Shown here: piece by piece, positions 38,418 through 46,333 of the stretch
How the letters are laid out: each line of letters starts with the position of its first letter
Position numbering within the stretch: position 1 is the first letter of the stretch
NCBI RefSeq assembly: GCF_900114495.1
Contig: NZ_FOZI01000002.1
Span: 62,001 to 126,000, forward strand
DNA length: 64,000 bases
Source: Dyella sp. OK004
GTDB taxonomy: Bacteria; Pseudomonadota; Gammaproteobacteria; Xanthomonadales; Rhodanobacteraceae
Reading direction: 5' to 3'
The notes under the pieces: generated by a model
What the model was told of the DNA's origin: nothing
Databases searched by the model: none
The model's input: only the letters and a program-made list of their open reading frames with translations
Program-made: the position numbers and the translations under genes

Positions 38418-40229
38418 ATGAAGGGAACTTACCGCGCGGCATTGAGTGCCGCTTTGCTGATTGTTGCGACCTGCCCCATGGGCGCCGCAGTAGCCACCAC
38501 CTACACCAGCGCGAACCTGATCGTCGGTGGCGATGGCGAGGCGGCCGCCTGCTCGCCCGACTGGAACGCCGTCACTACAGTGCCTGGCTGGACGGTACTT
38601 CATGGCAACCCCAGCGTTGTCTGCTACACCGCGGCCAGTTTTTCCACGCCCAACGCGCAGGCGCAAGGCAAGGCCTTTCTTGCCGATGGTCCGTACGGCG
38701 ACTCCACGCTGCAGCAGCGCGTAGATGTATCAGCCGCGAGCACCGCGATCGACACGGGCACCACGACCTATACGCTTTCCGGCTGGCTGGGCGGATACGG
38801 CATCTACAGCGCCCATACCGTGCTGAGCGCGACCTTTCTCGATGCCAACGGTCAGCCGATTGGCGCATCGGCAGCGGTGCCCACGGTGACGGCGTCCGAT
38901 CGCGGTTACAAGAACGCCTTTTTGCAGCGAGCGATCAGCAATGCGGTGCCGGTAGGAACGCGTTCGATTTCTGTGCTGCTGCGCTTTGTGGATACCAGCG
39001 CCTCCTACAACATCGGCTATGCCGACAACGTGTCATTGACGCTTTCCACGCCAGTGCCGGCGCCGGCGCTCACCTCTCCAGCCTCGAACGTACCGGCGTA
39101 TGACCATGTCTTCATCGTCATGATGGAGAACACCACCTACAGCCAGGTCATCGGCGACACCACCGACGCGCCCTTCATCAACAGCCTGGCCCAGCGCGGC
39201 ACGCTGCTTATGAATTCAAGCGGCACCTATCACCCCAGCGACGAAAACTATCTCGCCATCGCCGGTGGCGATAATTTTGTGCAGGGAGCGATCTATTACC
39301 CGAACATCCATGTCGCTGCTCCGCATCTCGGCGATCGCCTGGAAGCCATGGGCAAGACCTGGAAGGCGTACGAGCAAGGCATGGGCACGCCGTGCAATAC
39401 CAACAAGAACTACGACTCGTACTACGCGCCCGACGATGCACCGTTTATCAACTTCACCAACATCAGCAACGACGCTGCGCGTTGCCAGGCGCACCTGGTG
39501 GATCTGAGCCAGCTCACCAGCGATCTGCAAACCGCGGCAACCACGCCGAACTTCGCCTGGCTGGCCGCCGATGATTATTACGATGGCGAAGCCTCGGGCA
39601 ACGGCTCTTCGGCAAGCCTGAAAGTACAAGATGGCTGGCTGCAGCAGACCCTGCAACCGATTCTCAACTCGCCGGCATGGACCGGCCAACGTTCGCTGCT
39701 GATCCTGACCTGGGACGAGTCCGCGGATAAGTCCAACAGTTCCGGCAATCACATCGCGACCATCCTGGTCGATTCGCGGGGCGCGGTACGAGCCGGCTAC
39801 GGCAGCTCCGTCAGCTACAACCACTTCCATGTCGGCCGCACCATCGAACAGGCACTTGGTCTCGCCTCGTTGACCGCAAACGACACCTACGCCGCGCCGA
39901 TCAACGACGCCTTTGCACCCGCCGCACCGCCACCGCCGGCACCGACGCTGTCCACCACGACGGTCACCGTGCCGCAAGGTGGCCGCATCGTGTTCGACTA
40001 TGCGACCACCGGCGCCAAGCAAAGCACCACCAACTGGGTGGGCATCTACAACGCCGGCAACACGCCGGGGTCGCAGTCGTCGATCACCTGGCAATACGTG
40101 CCCACCGCCAACGGCAACGTGGCGTTCGACACGTCCGCGCTATCGCCCGGCAACTACACCGCCTGGTATCTCTACAACGATGGCTACGGCGTGTTGAACG
40201 GCCCGGTCAGCTTTACCGTATCGCTCTAG
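38418..40229 (+). CDS. Exported phosphoesterase (acid phosphatase / phospholipase C superfamily)
   Basis: A 603-residue protein starting MKGTYRAALSAALLIVATCP; upstream in-frame starts precede the signal peptide, which ends near AVATT. Residues 30-205 form a jelly-roll binding domain (ANLIVGGDGEAAACSPDWNA, TLSGWLGGYGIYSAHTVLSA, NIGYADNVSLTL). Residues 220-510 are the alkaline-phosphatase-fold phosphoesterase (PF04185): DHVFIVMMENTTYSQVIGDT, TLLMNSSGTYHPSDENYLAI, LLILTWDESADKSN and SVSYNHFHVGRTIEQALGL. A C-terminal beta domain follows (TTTVTVPQGGRIVFDY to the end). It probably releases phosphate or head groups outside the cell. Confidence 0.88.
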   Translation: MKGTYRAALSAALLIVATCPMGAAVATTYTSANLIVGGDGEAAACSPDWNAVTTVPGWTVLHGNPSVVCYTAASFSTPNAQAQGKAFLADGPYGDSTLQQRVDVSAASTAIDTGTTTYTLSGWLGGYGIYSAHTVLSATFLDANGQPIGASAAVPTVTASDRGYKNAFLQRAISNAVPVGTRSISVLLRFVDTSASYNIGYADNVSLTLSTPVPAPALTSPASNVPAYDHVFIVMMENTTYSQVIGDTTDAPFINSLAQRGTLLMNSSGTYHPSDENYLAIAGGDNFVQGAIYYPNIHVAAPHLGDRLEAMGKTWKAYEQGMGTPCNTNKNYDSYYAPDDAPFINFTNISNDAARCQAHLVDLSQLTSDLQTAATTPNFAWLAADDYYDGEASGNGSSASLKVQDGWLQQTLQPILNSPAWTGQRSLLILTWDESADKSNSSGNHIATILVDSRGAVRAGYGSSVSYNHFHVGRTIEQALGLASLTANDTYAAPINDAFAPAAPPPPAPTLSTTTVTVPQGGRIVFDYATTGAKQSTTNWVGIYNAGNTPGSQSSITWQYVPTANGNVAFDTSALSPGNYTAWYLYNDGYGVLNGPVSFTVSL

Positions 40230-40235
40230 TCCGTC

Positions 40236-40269
40236 TTGCCGGGATCGCGGCGCGCCGTGGTCCCGGCAA
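40236..40269 (+). terminator. GC-rich hairpin after the phosphoesterase gene
   Basis: TTGCCGGGA (40236-40244) pairs with TCCCGGCAA (40261-40269), with an inner CGGC/GCCG stem, 6 bases after the stop codon. No T run follows, so termination would need Rho or the hairpin may only protect the mRNA end. Confidence 0.45.
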
Positions 40270-40365
40270 CCGCATCGCCTGCTTCATGACGTAACGTCTA
40301 ACCTCACATTCGTTGCGATTGCCGAGAACATCTCTGGTGGACCGCAATGCTTTCCGGCATTTCGG

Positions 40366-40608
40366 TCAGCCAGGCCATCGCCACTGGCAACTATCAATAA
40401 CGACGGTGAGCTCGCCCGCAAAAGTACCGAAGCAGGCAAAGGCAGGCTTGGGATCAACCTTCAACGGCTTCGCCTTCGGATCAGAACGGGCCGCAAGATC
40501 GGCCAACTGTTGTAGCGCATCACGTATCTCGCACAACTGGTGATGCGCTGATTCGGGTAGGACGTAGTGCCACGCGATGGGTTGCGAGCTGCGTGTGGTG
40601 CGGACCAT
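40366..40608 (-). CDS. XAC0095-like small protein
   Basis: An 80-residue protein starting MVRTTRSSQPIAWHYVLPES with AGGAGA 8 bases upstream, a strong start. The segment YVLPESAHHQLCEIRDALQQ, LADLAARSDP resembles the XAC0095-like family of Xanthomonadales, whose members have a (Y/F)-x-L-P-x-x-A-h-x-x-L-x-x-L-R-x-x-L-x-x-L-A pattern. The C-terminal half (FACFGTFAGELTVVIDSCQW) is less familiar. The family has no known function. It stands alone, facing the phosphoesterase gene end. Confidence 0.6.
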   Translation of the reverse strand: MVRTTRSSQPIAWHYVLPESAHHQLCEIRDALQQLADLAARSDPKAKPLKVDPKPAFACFGTFAGELTVVIDSCQWRWPG

Positions 40609-40945
40609 AGCGATATCTCCTCGATGTAGGCACAGTCGTTTCGCCCAGGTGCGGCACATCGTGCGCAACGCACAACGTGCCGCAGGGCGATCACAGGACT
40701 CAAGGGCTCACCAACGGCTCATGCGTGAGCATCGGCGCGGTGTGATTGAAGAAGTGGATTGCAGCGACGGCCCTTTCCATCGATGCACACGGCAACGCGC
40801 CGGGTGCATCGGCATCAGCGGATTCGCATGGAAACGGCAGCGCCGCGGTTCCTCAATCGTGTTCGCTGATAACGCGAACGGCCCGGTTTATCGGTGAGGG
40901 TGCCGCCGAGGGGTTTGGCGGGCGAGCAAGTACCGTATGATCTGG

Positions 40946-41214
40946 CTTAGCCATATCAACTCCACGTTAGTTGGTTTGGCTAGCGAGTCAGGGGTGTTCC
41001 TAGCACCTCTGGCTCGCGCTTCTACACTGCATCATTGCAATGGTTGCTTGCGTCGACGTGAAACAGACTCCGCAAGCAACGGAACGAAGCTAGCAAAAGA
41101 TCAAATGGACGTCTGTAGGGATTGGCCTGCATGGCATATGCAAAACATGTCAGCTGCTGATCGCGCGACTATCTATGGCGTGGGTTTCGCTGAGTTGCGG
41201 GTCGCCATAGATAG
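40946..41214. ncRNA. Cluster of four strong stem-loops, candidate structured RNA or mobile-element end
   Basis: Stem 1: 40947-40961 with 40969-40983, about 14 pairs with one mismatch and two G-U. Stem 2: 40983-40997 with 41003-41017, 15 pairs without mismatch, three of them G-U. Stem 3: GTTGCTTGCG (41043-41052) with CGCAAGCAAC (41071-41080), perfect. Stem 4: CTATCTATGGCG (41169-41180) with CGCCATAGATAG (41203-41214), perfect. The G-U pairs in stem 2 are more easily explained by RNA than by DNA symmetry. Strand and function are unknown. It does not match tRNA, tmRNA, 6S or any riboswitch that I can recognise. Confidence 0.4.
41143..41200. repeat. Diverged repeat, copy 1
   Basis: This 58-base segment (containing CAGCTGCTGATCGCG and ACTATCTATG) is repeated at 45166-45221 with about 87% identity and a 2-base deletion. 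All visible substitutions are transitions. The two copies bracket the SDR/SRPBCC/oxidoreductase/LysR block. Confidence 0.65.
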
Positions 41215-41431
41215 CTAAGCAACGCTGGTCGCCCGCTTAACTACTTCCGCCCCCTTTTGCTCAGACTTTCCTTACCAGTATCGTCCGGGTCACGATGCGA
41301 GACAGTTCCTGGATAACTGTGGGCTAGACGAACATGAAAAGGCGAAATTCGCTTGCGGGAACTGGATGAGACGACTGGGTGAGGGTGGCCGCGCACGCAG
41401 TTCCATTGACGTCGTTGCCGCACCACGTATT

Positions 41432-42226
41432 TCAGGCAACCGAACGAACGACGCCCCCATCGACTCGCAGTGCAGCACCTGTAGTCGCAGAAGCCTGTGC
41501 CGAGCAGGCATATACCACCATGTTCGCGACCTCTTCGGTGGTGGCGAAGCGGTTGATCAGCGTCGTCGGGCGCGCGGTGTTCAGGAACTGTTGCTCAGCT
41601 TGCTCCTGCGTGATGCCCTGCTCCTGCGCCGTCGACTTCATCCAGTTGGACAAAATCTCGGAGTTGGTTGGGCCCGGCAGCACAGCATTGACGGTGACAC
41701 CCGTACCCGCAACGAGCTCGGCCAACCCGCGCGAGACGGCCAGTATCGCCGTCTTGGTGACGCCGTAGTCGATCATTTCCTTCGGGATGTTCAGCCCGGA
41801 TTCGCTGCTGATAAACACCACGCGTCCCCAGCCGTTCGCCGTCATTTTCGGTACGTAATGGCGTGCGGTACGCACGCCACTCATCACATTGAGCTGGAAC
41901 AGGTCGAGCCATTCGCCGTCGTCTTGATCAAAGAAATTGTTCAGACGTGCGGTGCCGGCGTTGTTGACGAGAATGTCCGCGTCCGGCGCTTGCGCGAACA
42001 GAGCCGCGCAGCCTTCTGCCGTGGCGACGTCCGCGGCGACGCCGGTCAATTCGGCTTTCGGCAACAAGGCGCGCATCTCGCGCAACGCGGCATCGACGCG
42101 TTCCTGCGTGCGTCCGTTGACTACCACCGACGCGCCTGCACGCGCCAGCCCTTCGGCAATCGCGCGGCCAATGCCGGCGGTGGAGCCCGTCACGATCGCC
42201 TTGCGTCCCTTGAGTTCGATATGCAT
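41432..42226 (-). CDS. Short-chain dehydrogenase/reductase (SDR)
   Basis: A 264-residue classical SDR. The cofactor site is KAIVTGSTAGIGRAIAEGLA with NGRTQ, a sequence that fits NADP(H). Further marks are the NNAG motif (ILVNNAGTARLNN), the catalytic Ser and YxxxK (ISSESGLNIPKEMIDYGVTK) and the family end ASATTGAALRVDGGVVRSVA. Substrate cannot be predicted. It belongs to the minus-strand redox module starting at 44103, but a 228-base gap filled by a MITE-like element separates it from the SRPBCC gene before it, so it may now have its own promoter. Confidence 0.92.
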   Translation of the reverse strand: MHIELKGRKAIVTGSTAGIGRAIAEGLARAGASVVVNGRTQERVDAALREMRALLPKAELTGVAADVATAEGCAALFAQAPDADILVNNAGTARLNNFFDQDDGEWLDLFQLNVMSGVRTARHYVPKMTANGWGRVVFISSESGLNIPKEMIDYGVTKTAILAVSRGLAELVAGTGVTVNAVLPGPTNSEILSNWMKSTAQEQGITQEQAEQQFLNTARPTTLINRFATTEEVANMVVYACSAQASATTGAALRVDGGVVRSVA

Positions 42227-42275
42227 GGAATTTCTCTCCGATTGAGGAATGGTCAGCCCGCCTGCTTCGCCACTC

Positions 42276-42458
42276 CTGATTAGTGTCGAGTCTCAGCCGG
42301 GCGAATGCTTGCCTTCCCTGCTCGCGAGAAAGCGCTTCCAGGAGAGGTTTTCGCAAGGGCTTACCCCTCCCAACCTCCCCCTGTCCCACGGGACTAGCTT
42401 CGCGTCGCGAGCAGGGGGAGGAGCTAACAACGCCCGGCTGAGACTCGACACTAATCAG
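42276..42458. mobile_element. MITE-like element B, 183 bp with perfect 28-bp terminal inverted repeats
   Basis: Positions 42276-42303 (beginning CTGATTAGTGTCGAGTCTCA) are repeated exactly in inverted orientation at 42431-42458. Inside is a second inverted pair, CCCTGCTCGCGA (42316-42327) and TCGCGAGCAGGG (42405-42416). The core from AGCGCTTCC to GGGGGAGGAGC (42331-42423) is related to element A at 33581-33703 but carries an extra TCCCACGGGACTAGCTTCGC-type insert. No protein is encoded. No clear target duplication is visible. The right end supplies the stop codon of the SRPBCC gene. Confidence 0.8.
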
Positions 42459-42958
42459 GTCGCCGCTTGCGCTTCCGCCGCCCGGGCGAGGCGCTCAACC
42501 CAGTCTTGGTGATAGCGATACAGCGCGCCGGGATGCTGGCGTCCGATCACGTCGAGAAAGAACTCGCCTTGCTGCGTTTCCTCGGTCAACACGTGGCAAC
42601 CGTCGTCCGTGGGCGTGATGACCCAGCCATGGTAGGCACTCGAACCGGTTTCATCGCCATCGACGGTCGTGGTCCACGCCAGCCGGCGATTCGGTACGCA
42701 TTCGGTCACCACCAACGACATGGGATAGCCGACCGTCACTCGGTGGTAGCGCGTGCCCAGTGCCAATTCCGATTCCCCGGACAGGATTTTCACTTGATCT
42801 TCGGCGGGAAAGTAACGCGACCAACGCTCTGCATCGACCAGTAGCTTCCACACCACTTCCGGTGGCGCTTTCACATCAATGTCATTGAGCGCGTAGATCG
42901 CCGAAATTTTCGGATCGTAACGCTCGGGCCAAATCACTTTGTCGATCATGTTCATCAT
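42455..42958 (-). CDS. SRPBCC-family (START-like) protein, copy 1
   Basis: A 167-residue protein starting MMNMIDKVIWPERYDPKISA; AGG sits 9 bases upstream and ATGs one and three codons later are possible. The SRPBCC/polyketide-cyclase-2 fold is visible: IDVKAPPEVVWKLLVDAERW, YFPAEDQVKILSGESELALG, TECVPNRRLAWTTTVDGDET, YHGWVITPTDDGCHVLTEET and a terminal helix. These proteins bind hydrophobic ligands in a deep pocket. It is a paralogue of the next gene (8 bases apart). Its last base of Thr and its TGA stop come from the terminal repeat of the MITE-like element, so the original C-terminus may have differed by a few residues. Confidence 0.85.
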   Translation of the reverse strand: MMNMIDKVIWPERYDPKISAIYALNDIDVKAPPEVVWKLLVDAERWSRYFPAEDQVKILSGESELALGTRYHRVTVGYPMSLVVTECVPNRRLAWTTTVDGDETGSSAYHGWVITPTDDGCHVLTEETQQGEFFLDVIGRQHPGALYRYHQDWVERLARAAEAQAAT

Positions 42959-42966
42959 CCCGATAC

Positions 42967-43461
42967 CTAGGCGCGCGGCTTCTCGCGGGCGACTGCAACC
43001 TCGGAGAGGGCTTTGAGCAGCTTTTCGTGAGTGAGCCAGAAAATGTCTGGCGCCTGCCTGGCCAATTCGATCCAGTGCTGACCTTGCATCGTTTCTTCGG
43101 TCCACAGATGGCAGCCGTTGGCCGTGGGCGTGATGATCCAGGCGTGATAGGCCTTGGAGTTCTCGGCGACCTTCGGGTAGCCACCCCAGGCGATGCGCGT
43201 CATCGGCTCGAACTCCTGCACCGATGCGTAGACGTCCTGCCCTGCCAGATTCGTCTCGAAGCGCGTACCTGCGCCGAAGCGCTTGTGACCGTCCAGCAGC
43301 TGCAGATGCTGGACGCCGGGATAGAAGCTCGGCCACGCATTGGGATCGGTGAGCAACGACCAGATCGTCTCGACCGAAGCGGCGACTTCCAGCTCATTGG
43401 TAAAGTGAATCGGCGAGCGGCTAGGTTTCATTGCTTCGGGCCATTTGATGGTTTCGTACAT
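42967..43461 (-). CDS. SRPBCC-family (START-like) protein, copy 2
   Basis: A 164-residue protein. The fold marks are FTNELEVAASVETIWSLLTD, AWPSFYPGVQHLQLLDGHKR, FGAGTRFETNLAGQDVYASV, FEPMTRIAWGGYPKVAENSK and YHAWIITPTANGCHLWTEET. The last block is strikingly like YHGWVITPTDDGCHVLTEET in the neighbouring protein, which shows an old tandem duplication. It lies 42 bases after the NADP-oxidoreductase gene and 8 bases before copy 1, so the three are almost certainly co-transcribed. Ligand unknown. Confidence 0.88.
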   Translation of the reverse strand: MYETIKWPEAMKPSRSPIHFTNELEVAASVETIWSLLTDPNAWPSFYPGVQHLQLLDGHKRFGAGTRFETNLAGQDVYASVQEFEPMTRIAWGGYPKVAENSKAYHAWIITPTANGCHLWTEETMQGQHWIELARQAPDIFWLTHEKLLKALSEVAVAREKPRA

Positions 43462-43503
43462 GGTTTTCTCTTGAAGGGTGTGTGATGAATTGCCAGGTTC
43501 GCT

Positions 43504-44103
43504 TTAGTCGGGCTTGACCAAATTCTGGAAAATGAGCGGCGCCCAACTTCGTCCGCGTGCCTGTACGAGCGCGCCGCCTTCAGCGAGCTTGCCCAGCCAT
43601 ACCGACGCAAAGCCGAGGTGTTCGGCCAAAGCCGCCACTGGCGGCACTGCGCTGTCGTCGTCGCTGGCGAGGAACACGACGCGGCGCCCGCCTTCGACGT
43701 TCGGATCGGCGGCCAGCAAGCCAGCAGGCAGATGGTTGAAGCCCTTCACGAATTTGGCGCCAGAGAACGCCTTGGCGATGACGGAGGAGGACGGCATGCC
43801 GCCCAGTTCTTCGACGGGCACGCCATACGCGTTGGTCGCGTCGATGACCGTCTTGCCTTGCCAATGGGCCAGCGCCTTGGCGACGGCTGGGTGTTCCCGA
43901 AACGGCACCGCGAGAATGATGACGTCGACCTGGAGAGCTTCCTGCAACGCCTTGGGGATGACTGTCTCGCCAATCGCCTGCGCTTGCGGTGCCAGTGCGT
44001 CGGGCGGACGCCGGCTAGCGACGGTCACTTGGATGCCCTTACGTGCGAAGGCGCGAGCGAGGGCTTGGCCCACTTCGCCGAAACCGATGATCGAATAATT
44101 CAT
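43504..44103 (-). CDS. NADP-dependent oxidoreductase, F420-reductase-like (second copy)
   Basis: A 199-residue protein starting MNYSIIGFGEVGQALARAFA, with GAGAAG upstream. It matches the protein at 13164-13760 in every family block: IIGFGEVGQALARAF, VASRRPP, VIILAVPFREHPAV, KTVIDATNAYGVP, SSVIAKAFSGAKFVKGFNHL and the closing GKLAEGGALVQ. Overall similarity is moderate, so it is a paralogue or a separately acquired copy. Like its counterpart it opens an operon divergent from a LysR gene (112 bases). The electron acceptor is unknown. Confidence 0.88.
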   Translation of the reverse strand: MNYSIIGFGEVGQALARAFARKGIQVTVASRRPPDALAPQAQAIGETVIPKALQEALQVDVIILAVPFREHPAVAKALAHWQGKTVIDATNAYGVPVEELGGMPSSSVIAKAFSGAKFVKGFNHLPAGLLAADPNVEGGRRVVFLASDDDSAVPPVAALAEHLGFASVWLGKLAEGGALVQARGRSWAPLIFQNLVKPD

Positions 44104-44215
44104 GAAACCAATTCTTCTCAAAATTTGCGAAAAAATTTTGCGCGAGAAGGATGCTAATTAATGCGTCATTGAATGATAATAATGAAATTCTTCATAAGAC
44201 TAATTCCAGAATAGA
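44104..44215. promoter_or_regulatory. AT-rich divergent promoter between redox module and LysR gene
   Basis: The 112-base gap is strikingly AT-rich for this genome (AATTTTGCG, TGCTAATTAATGCGTCATTG, AATGATAATAATGAAATTCT). ATTCTTCATAAGACTAATTC includes loosely symmetric ATT/AAT halves as expected of a LysR site. It should drive both transcripts. Confidence 0.5.
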
Positions 44216-45097
44216 ATGGATCGTTTTCACGAATTGAACGCCTTCATTGCCGTGGTCGAAACCGGCGGCTTTTCCGCGGCGGCGCGCAAAACGGGCGAAT
44301 CCCAGTCTGCCGTCAGCAAGGCGGTGAGCGCGCTGGAAAAACGCCTCGGGGTGGCGCTGCTCCATCGCAGCACGCGGAAAGTGACGCTTACCGATCAGGG
44401 GCAGCGGTACTACGAGCGCACCAAACCGCTGGTTGACGAGATCCAGGTAGCAGACAGCGAACTGACCAGCAGCACGCTGGATGTCTCGGGCCTTGTCAGG
44501 ATCGCTGCACCCTCGACGTTTGGCCGCCTGCACGTGCTGCCGCTGATTCCCGAACTGTTGTCGCGCCATCCCGGCCTGCGGGTCGATCTGGTGCTGTCCG
44601 ATGCCGTAAGGGACATGGTGGAAGACCGGATTGACCTGGCCATCCGCGTGAGCCCTATCAACGACCCCGATTCCGTCGTACGGCACGTGGCCGATACCTC
44701 ACTCGTCTGCGCTGGCTCTCGCCGCTACTTCGCGCAACATCGCATCCCGAAGACGCCTGCCGAACTCGCTGATCACAATTGCCTGGTTTATGGCGACATG
44801 ACGGAGTGGCCATTCACAGGACCGGAAGGTAGATTCAGCGTGCCGGTCAACGGCAATCTTTCATCCAACAGCGTCGAAACGATTCTGGCTGGCGTACTGG
44901 CCGGCGTAGGCATCGGCATGTTTCATCGGGCTTCGCTTGTGAAAGAGTTTCAGCATTCGGATGTGATCACGATTCTCGATGACTTCGTCAACGAGCCCAG
45001 GGGCGTCAGCCTTGTCTGGCCGAAGCGCCGGTTCGTGCCTACACGTGTACGACGCGCAACGGATTTCTTTGCGATGACACTTCCGCTACGCGTCTAG
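44216..45097 (+). CDS. LysR-family transcriptional regulator
   Basis: A 293-residue protein. HTH: FHELNAFIAVVETGGFSAAA, RKTGESQSAVSKAVSALEKR, LGVALLHRSTRKVTLTDQGQ. Effector domain: GLVRIAAPSTFGRLHVLPLI, LRVDLVLSDAVRDMVEDRID, LAIRVSPINDPDSVVRHVAD and LAGVLAGVGIGMFHRASLV. This is the CrgA/DmlR-like branch of the family. It is divergent from the oxidoreductase/SRPBCC/SDR module across an AT-rich 112-base gap and is its likely regulator. Confidence 0.93.
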   Translation: MDRFHELNAFIAVVETGGFSAAARKTGESQSAVSKAVSALEKRLGVALLHRSTRKVTLTDQGQRYYERTKPLVDEIQVADSELTSSTLDVSGLVRIAAPSTFGRLHVLPLIPELLSRHPGLRVDLVLSDAVRDMVEDRIDLAIRVSPINDPDSVVRHVADTSLVCAGSRRYFAQHRIPKTPAELADHNCLVYGDMTEWPFTGPEGRFSVPVNGNLSSNSVETILAGVLAGVGIGMFHRASLVKEFQHSDVITILDDFVNEPRGVSLVWPKRRFVPTRVRRATDFFAMTLPLRV

Positions 45098-45165
45098 TTG
45101 GGAAGTTGAACAAGCACGATGCCAGACGTAGCTAATTGCATTTAACTGCCTCCGTCCCGCTCCCT

Positions 45166-45221
45166 AAACGTGTCAGCTGCTGATCGCGTGACTATCTATG
45201 ACGGGTTTCGTTGAACTACGG
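45166..45221. repeat. Diverged repeat, copy 2
   Basis: Second copy of the 41143-41200 segment, in the same orientation, 69 bases after the LysR stop codon. It lacks the right arm of stem-loop 4 of copy 1. The rest of 45098-45301 shows only the promoter region of the following gene. Confidence 0.65.
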
Positions 45222-45301
45222 TACTTCCAGGCCACCTTGCGTGGGATGGTCCACTCCATTCCCTTTTTGCATCTTGAGAGTAAATAAAGGAGTTGGATGT
45301 T

Positions 45302-45655
45302 GTGATCCCCTACGATCGAAAAATTGAAAGGTTGCGCCAACGCATTCCGTCATTCACCTGCATCGTCGGTTGCCACGATTGTTGCGGACCGGTAACGGCT
45401 TCCGCGGAAGAGGTCGCGCGGCTGCCGATCAAAACCGAAGAGGAACATGCCACGGCGTTGGCCGAACTGAGTTGTCCCTATCTGGGCAAGAACGGTTGCG
45501 AGGTTTACAACGAACGCCCGCCTATCTGCCGTCTGTTCGGAACGACGCCGCGCCTGCTTTGCCCGAATGGAAAGCGGCCGGTGTACATGATCGATACCAG
45601 GACCGAGGACGAGATCCACGCCTTCCTCAAACAAACGCGGCAAGTGCTGTTGTAG
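45302..45655 (+). CDS. YkgJ-family cysteine-cluster protein
   Basis: About 117 residues. The GTG at 45302 is preferred because AAGGAG ends 9 bases upstream; an in-frame TTG at 45293 would sit directly on that ribosome site. The cysteine cluster is CIVGCHDCCGPV, then CPYLGKNGCEVYNERPPICR and a late LLCPNG. This is the YkgJ (UPF0153, PF03692) pattern, C-x3-C-x2-CC...C-x7-C-x9-C, thought to bind zinc or an iron-sulphur cluster. No reaction is known. It converges with the Lrp-type gene, stops 39 bases apart. Confidence 0.85.
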   Translation: MIPYDRKIERLRQRIPSFTCIVGCHDCCGPVTASAEEVARLPIKTEEEHATALAELSCPYLGKNGCEVYNERPPICRLFGTTPRLLCPNGKRPVYMIDTRTEDEIHAFLKQTRQVLL

Positions 45656-45694
45656 AACCAGCGACTGTCATCGCGGGAAGCAGCTACCGAAAAC

Positions 45695-46168
45695 TCACAC
45701 CGGCAGCGCCGTAGTCTTCTTCACCGTGCGCAACGCCAGCGTCGATTGCACGCGCACCACGCCAGGCAGCTGGGTGAGGATGTCGGTGTGGATGCGCTCG
45801 AAATCGGCGGAGTCGGCGTAGGCCACGCGCACCATGTAATCCGCCGCACCGGCGAGCAGACAGCATTCGGTGACTTCAGGATGGCGCTGGATCGCCGCCT
45901 CGAACGCGTCGAGTGCGGCGCGGCCTTGCTGGTCCAGCGTGACCAGCACGAAGGCGGTGCCCGGCAGGCCGGCGGCCTTCTCATCCAGGAGCATCACGTA
46001 GCGCGAAATCAGGCCGCGCTCCTCGAGCAACTTCACCCGGCGCAGGCAGGCCGAGGGCGACAGATTGATCTGCAGGGCAAGCTCCATATTGGTCAGGCGC
46101 CCGTCCTGCTGAAGCAGCTGGAGGATCGCCCGATCTCGCTCATCAAGGGACGGATCGGCGCGCAGCAT
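45695..46168 (-). CDS. Lrp/AsnC-family transcriptional regulator
   Basis: A 157-residue protein. The AsnC HTH is LDERDRAILQLLQQDGRLTN, MELALQINLSPSACLRRVKL, LEERGLISRYVMLLD. The RAM effector domain follows: AFVLVTLDQQGRAALDAFEA, HPEVTECCLLAGAADYMVRV and ILTQLPGVVRVQSTLALRTV. It is divergent from the alanine dehydrogenase gene across 165 bases, the common arrangement in which the regulator activates ald in response to alanine or leucine. The control role is inferred from context. Confidence 0.93.
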   Translation of the reverse strand: MLRADPSLDERDRAILQLLQQDGRLTNMELALQINLSPSACLRRVKLLEERGLISRYVMLLDEKAAGLPGTAFVLVTLDQQGRAALDAFEAAIQRHPEVTECCLLAGAADYMVRVAYADSADFERIHTDILTQLPGVVRVQSTLALRTVKKTTALPV

Positions 46169-46333
46169 AAAATTCCAATGAAATAGGATTAGTCGTGGTT
46201 AAAATTCTACACATGAGCGCCTATAGACACCAAATGAGCGAGAAATTGCTCAACACACCGTTCATACTGCTGCGTCTCCGGCACCCTATGCCGCCGGTTT
46301 TGCAACCCTCCCACTAGCGAGAGAAATCCAGTC
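46169..46333. promoter_or_regulatory. Divergent promoter between Lrp-type regulator and ald
   Basis: A 165-base gap, AT-richer close to the regulator (AAATTCCAATGAAATAGGATTA, seen as AAATTCCAATGAAATAGG). Lrp sites are degenerate and cannot be fixed by eye. Confidence 0.4.

Larger units (their letters stand above)
40609..41431. other. 823-base gap without a supported protein gene
   Basis: Open frames here (for example 40746-40940 and 40937-41218 on plus) lack ribosome sites and recognisable domains. The eastern half, from 40946, is packed with strong stem-loops and ends in a segment repeated at 45166; both are listed separately. The promoter of the XAC0095-like gene should lie just above 40608. 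Confidence 0.45.

Noticed and set aside
40946-40984. Integron attC site
   Set aside because: The loop and arms do not show the paired RYYYAAC/GTTRRRY core boxes, and no integrase gene or cassette array is nearby.
40746-41218. Plus-strand frames of 64 and 93 codons
   Set aside because: They begin with TTG or a poorly placed ATG and have no ribosome site. The second overlaps the stem-loop cluster; only its last 20 codons may have a coding past.
42455-42958. SRPBCC gene as a pseudogene truncated by the MITE
   Set aside because: The protein is as long as its paralogue and keeps all fold segments including the last helix, so at most a few terminal residues were replaced.
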